Shown here piece after piece: positions 16,301 through 22,917 of a stretch of 41,356 bases of DNA. The position numbers and the translations under genes are program-made. Source of the DNA: Acidobacteriota bacterium (lineage in GTDB: Bacteria > Acidobacteriota > Blastocatellia > Pyrinomonadales > Pyrinomonadaceae); NCBI GenBank assembly GCA_019242475.1, contig JAFAVK010000050.1, positions 1 through 41,356 on the forward strand, in the 5' to 3' direction. The first letter of the stretch is position 1. Every line of letters starts with the position of its first letter. The notes below the pieces were generated by a model that had not been told where the DNA came from, did no database searches, and worked only from the letters and a program-made list of their open reading frames with translations.

Positions 16301-19173
16301 CCGACCGGCCACATGAAGCGGAAGGCGGCGGCGAGCGTGGGCGCGCTGCCCGCCTCGGCCTGCGCGGCCGTCGTCCATTCGAGCAGGCGGCGTTTCGAGA
16401 CGAGCCGGCGGTAGAGTATGCGCACGACGGCGTCGCACATCATGTACGCCTGGTGCGCGAGGAAGACGAGCGTCAGCGCCACCTGCGCGGTGTTCGTCCG
16501 CGTGTCGCCCCAGACGCTCCAGAAGTGGCTCGTCCAGGGGATGCCGCGCGGGTGCAGCATCAGGCTCGTCGTCACGTGCGCGTAGACGGGGAAGGCCAGC
16601 GCGAGCAGGACGAAGAGCGACCACAGAAGGGGCGAGCCCGGCAGCATCGTCCACGCGAAGACGAGCCAGAGCACGACCGAAGGCGCGACGAGGCTGCGCC
16701 GCAGGTTGTCGAAAATCTTCCAGCGCGCGATGAGCGGCAGCCGGTTACGCACGCCGCGCCCGCGCGCGGAGGGCACGTACGGGAAGAGCCAGTGCGCGAT
16801 CTGCCAGTCGCCGCGCGTCCAGCGGTGCTGCCGCATCGCGTAAGTCACGTAGCGCGCCGGGTGGTCGTCCAGAAATTCGACGTCCGTCACGAGCGCGGCC
16901 CGCGCGTAGAGGGACTCGAACAGGTCGTGACTGAGCAGCGCGTTCTCCGGCACGCGGCCGGCGAGCGCGCGCGCGAAGGCGTCCACGTCGTACAGCCCCT
17001 TGCCCGTGAACGTGCCTTCGCCGAAGAGGTCTTGATACACGTCGGACGCGGCGGTCGTGTAAGGGTCTACCCCCGTGTTGCCCGAGAAGACGCGCGCGAA
17101 GGTCGAGAGCGCGGCGCTCTCCAGAGAGACGCTGACGCGCGGCTGGAGGATCGCGTAGCCGCGCGTGACGCGCCCCGTGCGCTCGTCGAGCTGCGGGCGG
17201 TTCAAAGGGTGGCGCGCGATGCCGACGAGGCGGCGGGCCGCGTCGCGGGGCAGCTGCGTGTCGGAGTCGAGCGTGATGACGTAACGAACCTGCGCGAGCA
17301 GGTCGGCGCCGGCCGTCGCGATGACGAAGCTCGTGTCGCGCGCGCCGCGCAGGAGGCGGTTGAACTCCTCCAGCTTGCCGCGCTTGCGCTCCCAGCCCAT
17401 CCACTTCCCCTCGCCCGCGTTCCACAGACGCTTGCGGTGAAAGAGGTGGAAGCGTTGAAGCCCGGACGAGTCCGCGCCGTAGCGCGCGTTCAACTCCTCG
17501 ATGCCGGCCGCCGCCTGGTCGAGCAGCGCTGCGTCCGACGGCGTCTCGGCCGCGTCCGCGTCCGCGAAGTCGCCGAGCAGCGCGAAGAAGAGGTGCTCGT
17601 CCTGGTTGGCGAGGTAGTGGACTTCCAGTTTCTCTAAAAGCTCTTTGACCGCCGCCTCGCCGGTGAAGAGCGTCGGCACGACGACCATCGTGCGCGCCTC
17701 TTCGGGCACGCCCTGCCTGGACTCCATGCTCGGCAGCAGGCGCGGGTGGAAGAGGTGGGTCACGTCCCAGTTGAGCACGCTCAGCGCCAGGTCGCCGGCC
17801 GGCACGAGCGAGAGCAGCGCGAGGACGACGAGCACGGCCGGACTCGCGCCGCCCCCGTAAGCAAACAGGCAGAGCGCCGCGACGACGAGCGCCGCGAGGA
17901 GCGCCAGCGTGCCCAGGTAGAAGAGGGTCGGGTGACGCAAGACCGCGCGCACGGCGCGCTCGCGCGGCTTCGGGCGGTAACGAAACTCCCGTTCGAGGCT
18001 GACCACGTCGTCGCCGACGAGGTAGTTGCCGACGTGCGCGCGCGCCGCGTCCTGCGGCTGACGGGCGCGCGCCGCGGCGGCCAGGCGCAGGGCGCCGCGC
18101 GCCACTTCGAGTTCGTCCGCGCCGGTGCGCTTCGCGATGCGTTCGACGGCGTGGCGGTAGCGGTCGCGCGTCTGAAAGCTCATGCGCGCGTAGACGCCCG
18201 CCGGGTCTTCGCCGAGCAGCGGATCGACGAGGCTCACCGACTCGAAGAAGTCGCGCCAGTCGAGCGTCGAGATGAGGCGCATCGAGGTGATGATGTTGCC
18301 GACGGTGACCTGCGCCGCGGCCTGCCGCTGGTGTTCGAGGTGGACGGCCTGCTCGGTGGTGAGCCCGCGCTTGTTGAGCCGGCGTTCCAGCCACTCGAAG
18401 ACGGGCATGAGCGCCGGGTCTTGGTCGCGCAGGCGCTGCGTGAGCTGGACGACGAAGGCACGGTCGAGGTCGAGGTCTTCGCGCTTGCCCAGGCGCGCGG
18501 CGAGCAGCTCGGTCAGGGACTCGGGCTGGCGATCGACCGCCTCCAGCAGAATGTCGGCGAGCGCGTCGGCCGCCTCGCGCGCCTCGCGCGAGGCGACGAT
18601 GCGCGTGGTGAGGCGGCGCAGGTTCTCCACCAGCGCCAGGCGCAGCGTGATGGCGATGGCCCACAACTCGCCGATGGTGAGCGGCGTCGTCTGCTGGTAG
18701 GCGCGGACGAACCTCTTCAAGGTCTCGGTGTCGAGCCGGCTGTCGGTGTGCGCGATGAGCGAGAGGGCGACGGCGTAGATGCGCGGGTAGTCCGTGAGTT
18801 CGCCCGCGGAGAGCTTGGGCAGTTCGTAGTAATAGCCCTTGGGCAGGTCTTCGCGGATTTCGCGCAGCTGCTCTTCGACGATGTGAAAGTTATCGACCAG
18901 CCATTCGGCGGCGGGCGAGATCGCGCGCCCGCCGCTCACCGCCTCGGCGAGCGTGCGGTAGGCCGAGACGAGCAGCCGCCCGTTCTTCTCCAGCGCCGGC
19001 AGGAGCCTCCGGCCGCGCCGCCGCCCGGCGTAGACACGGTGCTCGGCCGCCAGCGTCGCCGCGTACTGCTCCAGGCGTTCGACGCTGTACAGCTCGTCAC
19101 GGATCGGCTCCTCGTCGCGCGCCTCGGGCGCGCGCGTGAGACCCCGCAATAATCCGGTCAGACTCACAGCCAT
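10345..19173 (-). CDS. Cyclic beta-1,2-glucan synthase-like protein (GT84-GH94)
   Basis: An unbroken frame of about 2,942 residues, close to the ~2,800-2,900 of NdvB/ChvB/Cgs enzymes. Order of parts: an N-terminal region to ~420; membrane spans at ~430-480; a glycosyltransferase domain with TLDSDTQLP near residue 636 and a QHRWTRGDWQ motif near 786; further spans at ~815-1000; a glucoamylase-like region from ~1040 (EDQWLPPDN, RTSPTNVGL, STVDSGNLAGHL); and two GH94 units, the C-terminal one carrying GSGDWNDGMN near residue 2600, the acid-residue motif of GH94 phosphorylases. In known enzymes the GT part builds the beta-1,2-glucan on the protein and GH94 trims chain length. It should sit in the inner membrane. 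The ATG at 19173 (MAVSLTGLL) is preferred; a GTG 60 bases upstream overlaps a likely -10 box. No exporter gene is nearby. Confidence 0.9.
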   Translation of the reverse strand: MAVSLTGLLRGLTRAPEARDEEPIRDELYSVERLEQYAATLAAEHRVYAGRRRGRRLLPALEKNGRLLVSAYRTLAEAVSGGRAISPAAEWLVDNFHIVEEQLREIREDLPKGYYYELPKLSAGELTDYPRIYAVALSLIAHTDSRLDTETLKRFVRAYQQTTPLTIGELWAIAITLRLALVENLRRLTTRIVASREAREAADALADILLEAVDRQPESLTELLAARLGKREDLDLDRAFVVQLTQRLRDQDPALMPVFEWLERRLNKRGLTTEQAVHLEHQRQAAAQVTVGNIITSMRLISTLDWRDFFESVSLVDPLLGEDPAGVYARMSFQTRDRYRHAVERIAKRTGADELEVARGALRLAAAARARQPQDAARAHVGNYLVGDDVVSLEREFRYRPKPRERAVRAVLRHPTLFYLGTLALLAALVVAALCLFAYGGGASPAVLVVLALLSLVPAGDLALSVLNWDVTHLFHPRLLPSMESRQGVPEEARTMVVVPTLFTGEAAVKELLEKLEVHYLANQDEHLFFALLGDFADADAAETPSDAALLDQAAAGIEELNARYGADSSGLQRFHLFHRKRLWNAGEGKWMGWERKRGKLEEFNRLLRGARDTSFVIATAGADLLAQVRYVITLDSDTQLPRDAARRLVGIARHPLNRPQLDERTGRVTRGYAILQPRVSVSLESAALSTFARVFSGNTGVDPYTTAASDVYQDLFGEGTFTGKGLYDVDAFARALAGRVPENALLSHDLFESLYARAALVTDVEFLDDHPARYVTYAMRQHRWTRGDWQIAHWLFPYVPSARGRGVRNRLPLIARWKIFDNLRRSLVAPSVVLWLVFAWTMLPGSPLLWSLFVLLALAFPVYAHVTTSLMLHPRGIPWTSHFWSVWGDTRTNTAQVALTLVFLAHQAYMMCDAVVRILYRRLVSKRRLLEWTTAAQAEAGSAPTLAAAFRFMWPVGLILVGVVALLVALRPGALPAAAPFLLAWAASPFVAYRVSRRGEVGREELTGADEREARLIARRTWRFFETFVTQEDQWLPPDNFQEDPRPVVAHRTSPTNVGLLLISTVAAHDFGYAGTLELIERLELTFDAVGKMPKFRGHLFNWHDTRTLEPLNPQYVSTVDSGNLAGHLLALKQACVELSERPLFGAHTLAGLGDTIALLRLEAERVGASRKRTEVVTINQLREEITACAQLVAGEVPESLGVWETLFNALRRHASNVDDMLAALAQEYGSGDFTEAGFWASALLRQVKEFARDLRAFAPTVDPRDRHHGHVLTSALAAPLRPELAQALERVEGFARASELFDAALTDLSAQLVPGDTPSLTAAIEEAASAVTSVLSRLSRLARRCGELVEGMDFRFLFNEERKVFHIGYNVAAGQPDNSYYDLLASESRLASFVAIAKGDAPQEHWFHLGRKLTPVDGSRALISWTGTMFEYLMPLLVMRSYDRTLLDQTHRAAVRRQIEYGEERGVPWGISEAAYNARDLYLNYQYGPFGVPGLGFKRGLSEDLVVAPYATALASLVAPRRALANLRRLEREGALARYGLYESIDYTPERLPQNENHALIRAFMAHHQGMSLVALDNLLNRDVMQRRFHAEPLVQATELLLQERVPRGVAAAHPRAEEVLSGRLVHTLTGLVSRSYDTADLPTPRTQLLSNGTYSVMLTSAGGGYSRCGGLAVTRWREDAVRDGYGSFIYLRDVRSGAVWSTSYQPTRVRPRSYEVSFSEDKVDFRRTDAGLQTHTEIIVSPEDNAEIRQVSVTNQSTRVREVELTSYAEVVLAPHAADVAHPAFSNLFIETEFVAAENALLARRRPRSSKDEPAYAVHVVVTEGERVGAVQYETDRSRFLGRGHTAADPVAVVEERPMSNTVGAVLDPVFSLRQRVRLRPGETARVSFTTAVARSREEALALADKYHEPSVFERAARLAWTQSQVEMRHHNVDADEAHLFQRLAGRVLYADPSLRPRPHVLALNTKAQSSLWPYGISGDLPIVIVRVSEADDLDVVRQLIRGHEYLRLKGLTIDLVILNDHPPSYAQELQDGLLAMIRASGSQALQDKPGGVFLRRTDIMPEADRILLHAAARVVIVPERGTLAEQLTRREIEESLPADFVPRGPARVYAETAVETPELTFFNGLGGFSQGGREYVTVLRAGQWTPAPWANVVANEHDFGFQVTETGGGYTWSANSRENRLTPWSNDAVSDPPGEVIYLRDEESGAVWTPTPLPVRGEDPYVVRHGQGYTVFEHTSHGITQELLLFAPLDATVKISMLRLRNRTGETRRLSVTSYSELVLGVERGASAPFVITEFDKESGAVFARNPYNNEFAARVAFAAVSARESTITCDRKEFLGRNGSTANPAALRRTSLSGRAGAGLDPCAAIQTVVELAPGASHEVVFLLGQTETREEARAVVERFRHPHAVNEAFERVLARWDEVLETIEVRTPDAALDTILNRWLPYQTLACRVLARSAFYQSGGAYGFRDQLQDTMALVYARPDLTRAQILRAAAHQFKEGDVQHWWHPPTGRGVRTRFSDDLLWLPYVTSFYLNVTGDAGVLDEVVTFLEAPPLEAGQDESYTQPAVSQESASLYEHCVRTLDRSLPLGQHGLPLMGSGDWNDGMNRVGHEGKGESVWVGWFLHTVLDWFAPVCEARGDAGRASTYRAHMAKLRRALEAEAWDGDWYRRAYFDDGTPLGSAQNEECRIDSIAQSWGVISGAADPHRAARAMAAVEQYLIRRGDGLIMLFTPPFDRSALDPGYIKGYVPGVRENGGQYTHAAVWAVIAYALLGEGDRAGELFALLNPVNHASTRAGLHKYKVEPYVAVADVYAVWPHTGRGGWTWYTGSSGWMYRAGLESILGFRLHGARLKIDPCVPRGWREFEIDFRRGATHYQIKVENPHGVCRGVAALEVDGVAQAADDIGLEDDGARHAVRVVLGERRQAPDAGRAAERGRASIP

Positions 19174-19214
19174 TGCTACGGTCGCATCTATCGGGGGAAT
19201 TTGTTGCAGAGAAA

Positions 19215-19223
19215 AGTGTATCA
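19215..19223 (-). promoter_or_regulatory. Possible extended -10 promoter of the glucan synthase gene
   Basis: On the minus strand the sequence reads TGATACACT, an extended -10 (TGn plus TACACT). Transcription would start near 19208, giving a leader of about 35 bases before the ATG at 19173. No -35 box is evident. Confidence 0.35.
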
Positions 19224-19268
19224 CGACGTACACACGCGGCGCTCACCGCGGGTGTGGCGCGGGCGTGT

Positions 19269-19297
19269 TTGACCAGCACCCGGCGGGTAAGTATCTT
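19269..19297 (+). promoter_or_regulatory. Sigma70-type promoter of the M61 peptidase gene
   Basis: TTGACC (19269-19274) and TATCTT (19292-19297) are separated by exactly 17 bases, with 5/6 and 4/6 matches to consensus. A start near 19304 would leave a ~56-base leader before the ATG at 19360, which also argues against the in-frame GTG at 19318 as a start. Confidence 0.5.
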
Positions 19298-19359
19298 GAG
19301 CCCATGCGAGGCGGCGGGTGACGCCGGGCGAGATTGCCTTTCCATTGACCGGGGTGAAC

Positions 19360-21261
19360 ATGAAGCACGAGACGTTTAAGCTCAAGAACCGATTCGTCAG
19401 AAGACCTGCGTTGGTCTTCTTGTTGCTGCTGCTTCAGTCGTGGGGCCTGACGGCTCTCGCGCAGGGCGCCGTGGGCATCGGGCTGGACGTGGACGCCACG
19501 GGGGCCGCGCGCAACGTGCTCCGCGCGCGGCTCACGATCCCCGTCAAGCCGGGGCCGCTCACGCTCTTCTACCCGAAGTGGATTCCCGGCGAGCACACGC
19601 CGACCGGGACGATTGACGACGTGATGGGTTTGAAGCTGAGCGCGGGCGGCAAGCCCGTCCCGTGGACGCGCGACGACGTGGAGATGTTCGCCTTCCACTG
19701 CGAAGTCCCGCCCGGGGTCAGCGCCCTCGAAGTCACTTTCGACGACGTTTCAGAGCCCGGGACGACCGCGTCGGCGCGGCTGGCCCGAATCAAGTGGAAC
19801 CGACTCGTCCTCTACCCGCAGGGCTTGAACGCGGACGAGGTGCGCGTCACGGCCTCGCTGAAGCTGCCCGCCGGTTGGCAATACGCGACGGCGCTGCCGC
19901 AGGCGGGCGAGCGGGCGGGCGGGGTCGAGTTCAAGGAAGTCTCGCTGGAGACGTTGGTCGATTCCCCCGCGATCATCGGGGCCAACTTCCGGAAGGTCTC
20001 GCTGAGTTCGGGCGGGCCTTTGCACGAGCTGGACGTCGCCGCGGACTCGCCCGCCGCCCTGGAGATGAAGCCGGAGACTTTGAACGGCGTCAGGAATCTG
20101 GTCGGCGAAGCCTACGCCCTCTTCGGCGCGCGACACTACAACGGCTACAGGTTTCTCCTGACGCTGAGCGACTACGGCGGGGCCGAAGGGCTTGAGCACC
20201 ACGAGTCGAGCGAGGACGGCGTGGGCGAGAAGGCGTTCAGCGACCAGAACGCGCTGCTCGACCTCGGAGACCTGCTCGGCCACGAGTACACGCACTCCTG
20301 GAACGGGAAGTACCGCCGCCCCGCCGGGCTCGCGACGCCGGACTTCGAGCGGCCGATGAAGGGCAATTTGCTCTGGGTCTACGAGGGGCTGACGGAGTAC
20401 CTCGGCAAAGTGCTGCCGACGCGGAGCGGGCTGTGGACTCCCGAGAACTTCCGCGAGGCGGTGGCGTCGGTCGCCGCCGAGATGGAGAACCAGACGGGCC
20501 GCGGGTGGCGGCCCCTGGTTGACACGGCGGTCGCCGTGCAACTGACCTACTCTTCGCCGAGGGCCTGGCGGAACTACCGCCGCCGCGTCGATTACTACGA
20601 CGAGGGGCTGCTCATCTGGCTGGACGCGGACGTGTCGATCCGGAGGCAGAGCGGCGGGAAACTTTCGCTCGACGACTTCTGCCACAGATTCCACGGCGGG
20701 CAGGACACGCCCCCCGCCGTCAGACCTTACACCTTCGACGATGTCGTCGCCGCCCTCAACGAAGTCGAGCCTTCCGACTGGCGCGGGTTCCTGAACGAGC
20801 GCGTCAACGTGCTCGCGCCCCACGCCCCGCTCGGCGGGATTACCAACGGCGGCTGGCGGCTGGTCTACAACGAGACGCCGAACGGGCAGATCAAGATGGC
20901 GGAGCAGTTGAAGAAGCTCATCGACCTCTCGTACTCGCTCGGCCTCATCCTCAAAGAGGACGGCAGCGTGCTCGACGTGAACCCCGAGATGGCGGCGGGG
21001 GCGGCGGGACTCGCCCCGGGCATGAAGATCGTCACGGTCAACGGGCGAGGCTGGTCTGCGGAGGCGCTGCACGACGCCGTCGCGGCGTCAAAAGGCGGCT
21101 CGTCGCCGCTCGAACTGCTCGTGGAAAACGGCAGCTTCGAACAGACGTACAGGCTGGACTACCACGGCGGGGAACGCTACCCGCACCTGGAGCGCGACGC
21201 GTCCAAGCCCGACATCCTCTCGGAGGTGATAAAGTCGCACGCGTCACCTCCGACCCGTTGA
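19360..21261 (+). CDS. Exported M61 family (glycyl aminopeptidase-like) peptidase with PDZ domain
   Basis: A 633-residue zinc metallopeptidase from the ATG at 19360, which gives a proper signal peptide: basic KHETFKLKNRFVRR, a Leu-rich core, ending ALAQG. An N-terminal beta domain (~30-190) is typical of M61. The catalytic domain has HEYTH at 308-312 (His308, His312 zinc ligands; Glu309 catalytic) followed by SWN, as in family motifs HExxHxWN, and VYEGLTEYL with Glu342 as the probable third ligand. A PDZ domain lies at ~527-608 (GSVLDVNPEMAAGAAGLAPG, then MKIVTVNGR). M61 enzymes cleave N-terminal residues from peptides. It is probably periplasmic. The gene is monocistronic and converges on the hydrolase gene with only 21 bases between stops. 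Confidence 0.92.
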   Translation: MKHETFKLKNRFVRRPALVFLLLLLQSWGLTALAQGAVGIGLDVDATGAARNVLRARLTIPVKPGPLTLFYPKWIPGEHTPTGTIDDVMGLKLSAGGKPVPWTRDDVEMFAFHCEVPPGVSALEVTFDDVSEPGTTASARLARIKWNRLVLYPQGLNADEVRVTASLKLPAGWQYATALPQAGERAGGVEFKEVSLETLVDSPAIIGANFRKVSLSSGGPLHELDVAADSPAALEMKPETLNGVRNLVGEAYALFGARHYNGYRFLLTLSDYGGAEGLEHHESSEDGVGEKAFSDQNALLDLGDLLGHEYTHSWNGKYRRPAGLATPDFERPMKGNLLWVYEGLTEYLGKVLPTRSGLWTPENFREAVASVAAEMENQTGRGWRPLVDTAVAVQLTYSSPRAWRNYRRRVDYYDEGLLIWLDADVSIRRQSGGKLSLDDFCHRFHGGQDTPPAVRPYTFDDVVAALNEVEPSDWRGFLNERVNVLAPHAPLGGITNGGWRLVYNETPNGQIKMAEQLKKLIDLSYSLGLILKEDGSVLDVNPEMAAGAAGLAPGMKIVTVNGRGWSAEALHDAVAASKGGSSPLELLVENGSFEQTYRLDYHGGERYPHLERDASKPDILSEVIKSHASPPTR

Positions 21262-21282
21262 GACTTTGATAAGCGGGAACGG

Positions 21283-22770
21283 TCAATTGCCGGACGGCGG
21301 CGCGGCGTGCTTGAGAATCCAGTCCCCGATTATCTCAAGGGCGGCGGGGGAGATCGTCTCCTCAATTCTCCCGTACTCGGCCGGCGAGCCGGTCTCACTC
21401 GTCTGGAACAGGTGGTTGAGCTTCGGCAGCTCCTTGACGGTGAAGTCCTTGTTACCGCCGGCTTTCAAAGCGTCCGCGATGGCTTTGAGGTTCGCCCCCG
21501 CGGGCACCACCTGCAAGTCCCTCTCGCCGGCGAGTGCGAGCACGGGGACGTGAACCTTCTTCAACGTCGCCGCCGGGTCGTAGGCGGTGAAGAAGCGGAA
21601 CCAGGGCGTCAGCATGATCCTGATGATGCCCTCCATCTCGTCGTCCGCCAGGCCGTACTGCTTCCTCTCCTCGGACGACAACTCGCCCAGCAGCTTCGCC
21701 CTCTCCTCGTGAGCCCGCCTCAAGGCCGCGGCGTCGTCCTTCTCCTCCCTTATGACGGAGAAGACGCGCCCCACGAGCCTGCGCCTCCACGCGACGGCCG
21801 CGTCGCTCTCCCCGTTCGCCTTGGCGATGGCCGCGACCTGCGCGGCGAACCCCTCTTCGGCGTTCAGCCCCGGCCCGGCCAGAAGGACGATGAAGGCCAC
21901 GTCCGAAGACCTCGACGCGACCATCGGCGCGATCATACCGCCCTCGCTGTGCCCGACGAGTCCAATCTTCTTCGGGTCGATCTCCTTCCTCGACTTGAGG
22001 TACTCGACGCCCGCCAGCGTGTCGCCCGCGAAGTCCTCGCTTGTGGCCTTGTTTAAGTCCGGCCCGGCGGCCGACCCACCGACGCCCCTGTCGTCCACGC
22101 GCAGGACGGCCACGCCGCGCCGCGTCAGGTAGTCCGCAAGCAACAGGAAGGGCTTGTGCCCGATGATTGTCTCGTCTCTGTCCTGCTGGCCGGAGCCGGT
22201 GATGAGCAGCACCGCCGGGTGTGGCCCCTTCGTGCGCGGCAGCGTCAGGGTGCCGGCGAGCCGCACCCCGGCCTGCCTGTTCTCGAAGGTGACCTCCTCC
22301 TCGGCGTATGGGAAGGGCCGCTTCGGCTCCTGCGGGCGGTTCGGCGGCGGCGGGGCTTTCCCGCCCCGCTCAAGCGTGAGGGGCAGCGTCGTCGGGCCTT
22401 GCTTCCACTGGCCCGTGATCGCCGTCCCCTCCTTGTTGAGCGTGCCCTCGTAGACGCCGCCGGCCGACTTCAGCTCGAAGCGCACCGCCGCGCCCGTCAG
22501 CGTGATTACGTCAAGGGGTATGCCCGTCGCGCCCTGGTCGGGGCTGTCGAGGGTAGCCGAGAAGGTGCCGTCCGACTTCTTCGAGACCTTCAGAACCAGC
22601 CGCAGCTTGGCCCCGCCGGCGTCGAGCGTGCCCTGCCAGATGCCCTCTAAGCCCTGCGCCTGAGCGGCGGGCGTTTGCCGGCCGAAGGCGTTCGGACGAG
22701 TCCGGGCGGAAACAGATAAGGACGCCTGTTGGCACAGAGAGGCCGTCAAGAGGATTAGCAGGAGCTTCAA
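21283..22770 (-). CDS. Secreted alpha/beta hydrolase with N-terminal beta domain
   Basis: A 495-residue protein beginning with TTG; GGAGG 8 bases upstream supports this start. A signal peptide (KLLLILLTASLCQQASLSVSA) is followed at ~42-140 by a small beta domain (LEGIWQGTLDAGGAKLRLVL, then GTAITGQWKQG) often found in front of hydrolases in this group. The alpha/beta hydrolase fold begins near 165 with LLITGSGQQDRDE. The nucleophile is Ser275 in GHSEGG; the acid is probably the Asp in GERDLQVV near 418 and the base the His in KLNHLF near 453. This matches a COG1073-type esterase/peptidase; the substrate is unknown. It follows the giant gene's stop by about 150 bases on the same strand but has its own -10 box. 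Confidence 0.88.
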   Translation of the reverse strand: MKLLLILLTASLCQQASLSVSARTRPNAFGRQTPAAQAQGLEGIWQGTLDAGGAKLRLVLKVSKKSDGTFSATLDSPDQGATGIPLDVITLTGAAVRFELKSAGGVYEGTLNKEGTAITGQWKQGPTTLPLTLERGGKAPPPPNRPQEPKRPFPYAEEEVTFENRQAGVRLAGTLTLPRTKGPHPAVLLITGSGQQDRDETIIGHKPFLLLADYLTRRGVAVLRVDDRGVGGSAAGPDLNKATSEDFAGDTLAGVEYLKSRKEIDPKKIGLVGHSEGGMIAPMVASRSSDVAFIVLLAGPGLNAEEGFAAQVAAIAKANGESDAAVAWRRRLVGRVFSVIREEKDDAAALRRAHEERAKLLGELSSEERKQYGLADDEMEGIIRIMLTPWFRFFTAYDPAATLKKVHVPVLALAGERDLQVVPAGANLKAIADALKAGGNKDFTVKELPKLNHLFQTSETGSPAEYGRIEETISPAALEIIGDWILKHAAPPSGN

Positions 22771-22808
22771 GATTCACACCTCCGTTGCAGGAAAAACGTG
22801 AGGGTCGG

Positions 22809-22814
22809 ATTATA
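22809..22814 (-). promoter_or_regulatory. Probable -10 box (TATAAT) of the hydrolase gene
   Basis: On the minus strand TATAATCCGACCC lies about 39 bases before the TTG start at 22770. The hexamer is perfect; no convincing -35 is seen. Confidence 0.45.
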
Positions 22815-22880
22815 ACCCACAGGCGTTTCCCGCGACAGAAACGGCCGGCGGCGACTTCTCCTGTCCGGCCACTTATTCAT

Positions 22881-22916
22881 CGACGGGCGGCCGCGCTCTT
22901 TCGTGGCCGCTCGTCG
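22881..22916 (-). terminator. Hairpin just after the giant gene
   Basis: Arms of 12 bp with one mismatch (22881-22892 and 22905-22916) begin one base past the TAA stop at 22918-22920. The following minus-strand sequence is only moderately T-rich, so termination efficiency is uncertain. Confidence 0.5.
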
Positions 22917-22917
22917 T

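Noticed and set aside
14815..17637. 940-codon frame antisense to the glucan synthase gene
   Set aside because: The opposite strand encodes clear GT and GH94 motifs; this frame has shadow composition (RR, AE, DE runs) and no family features.
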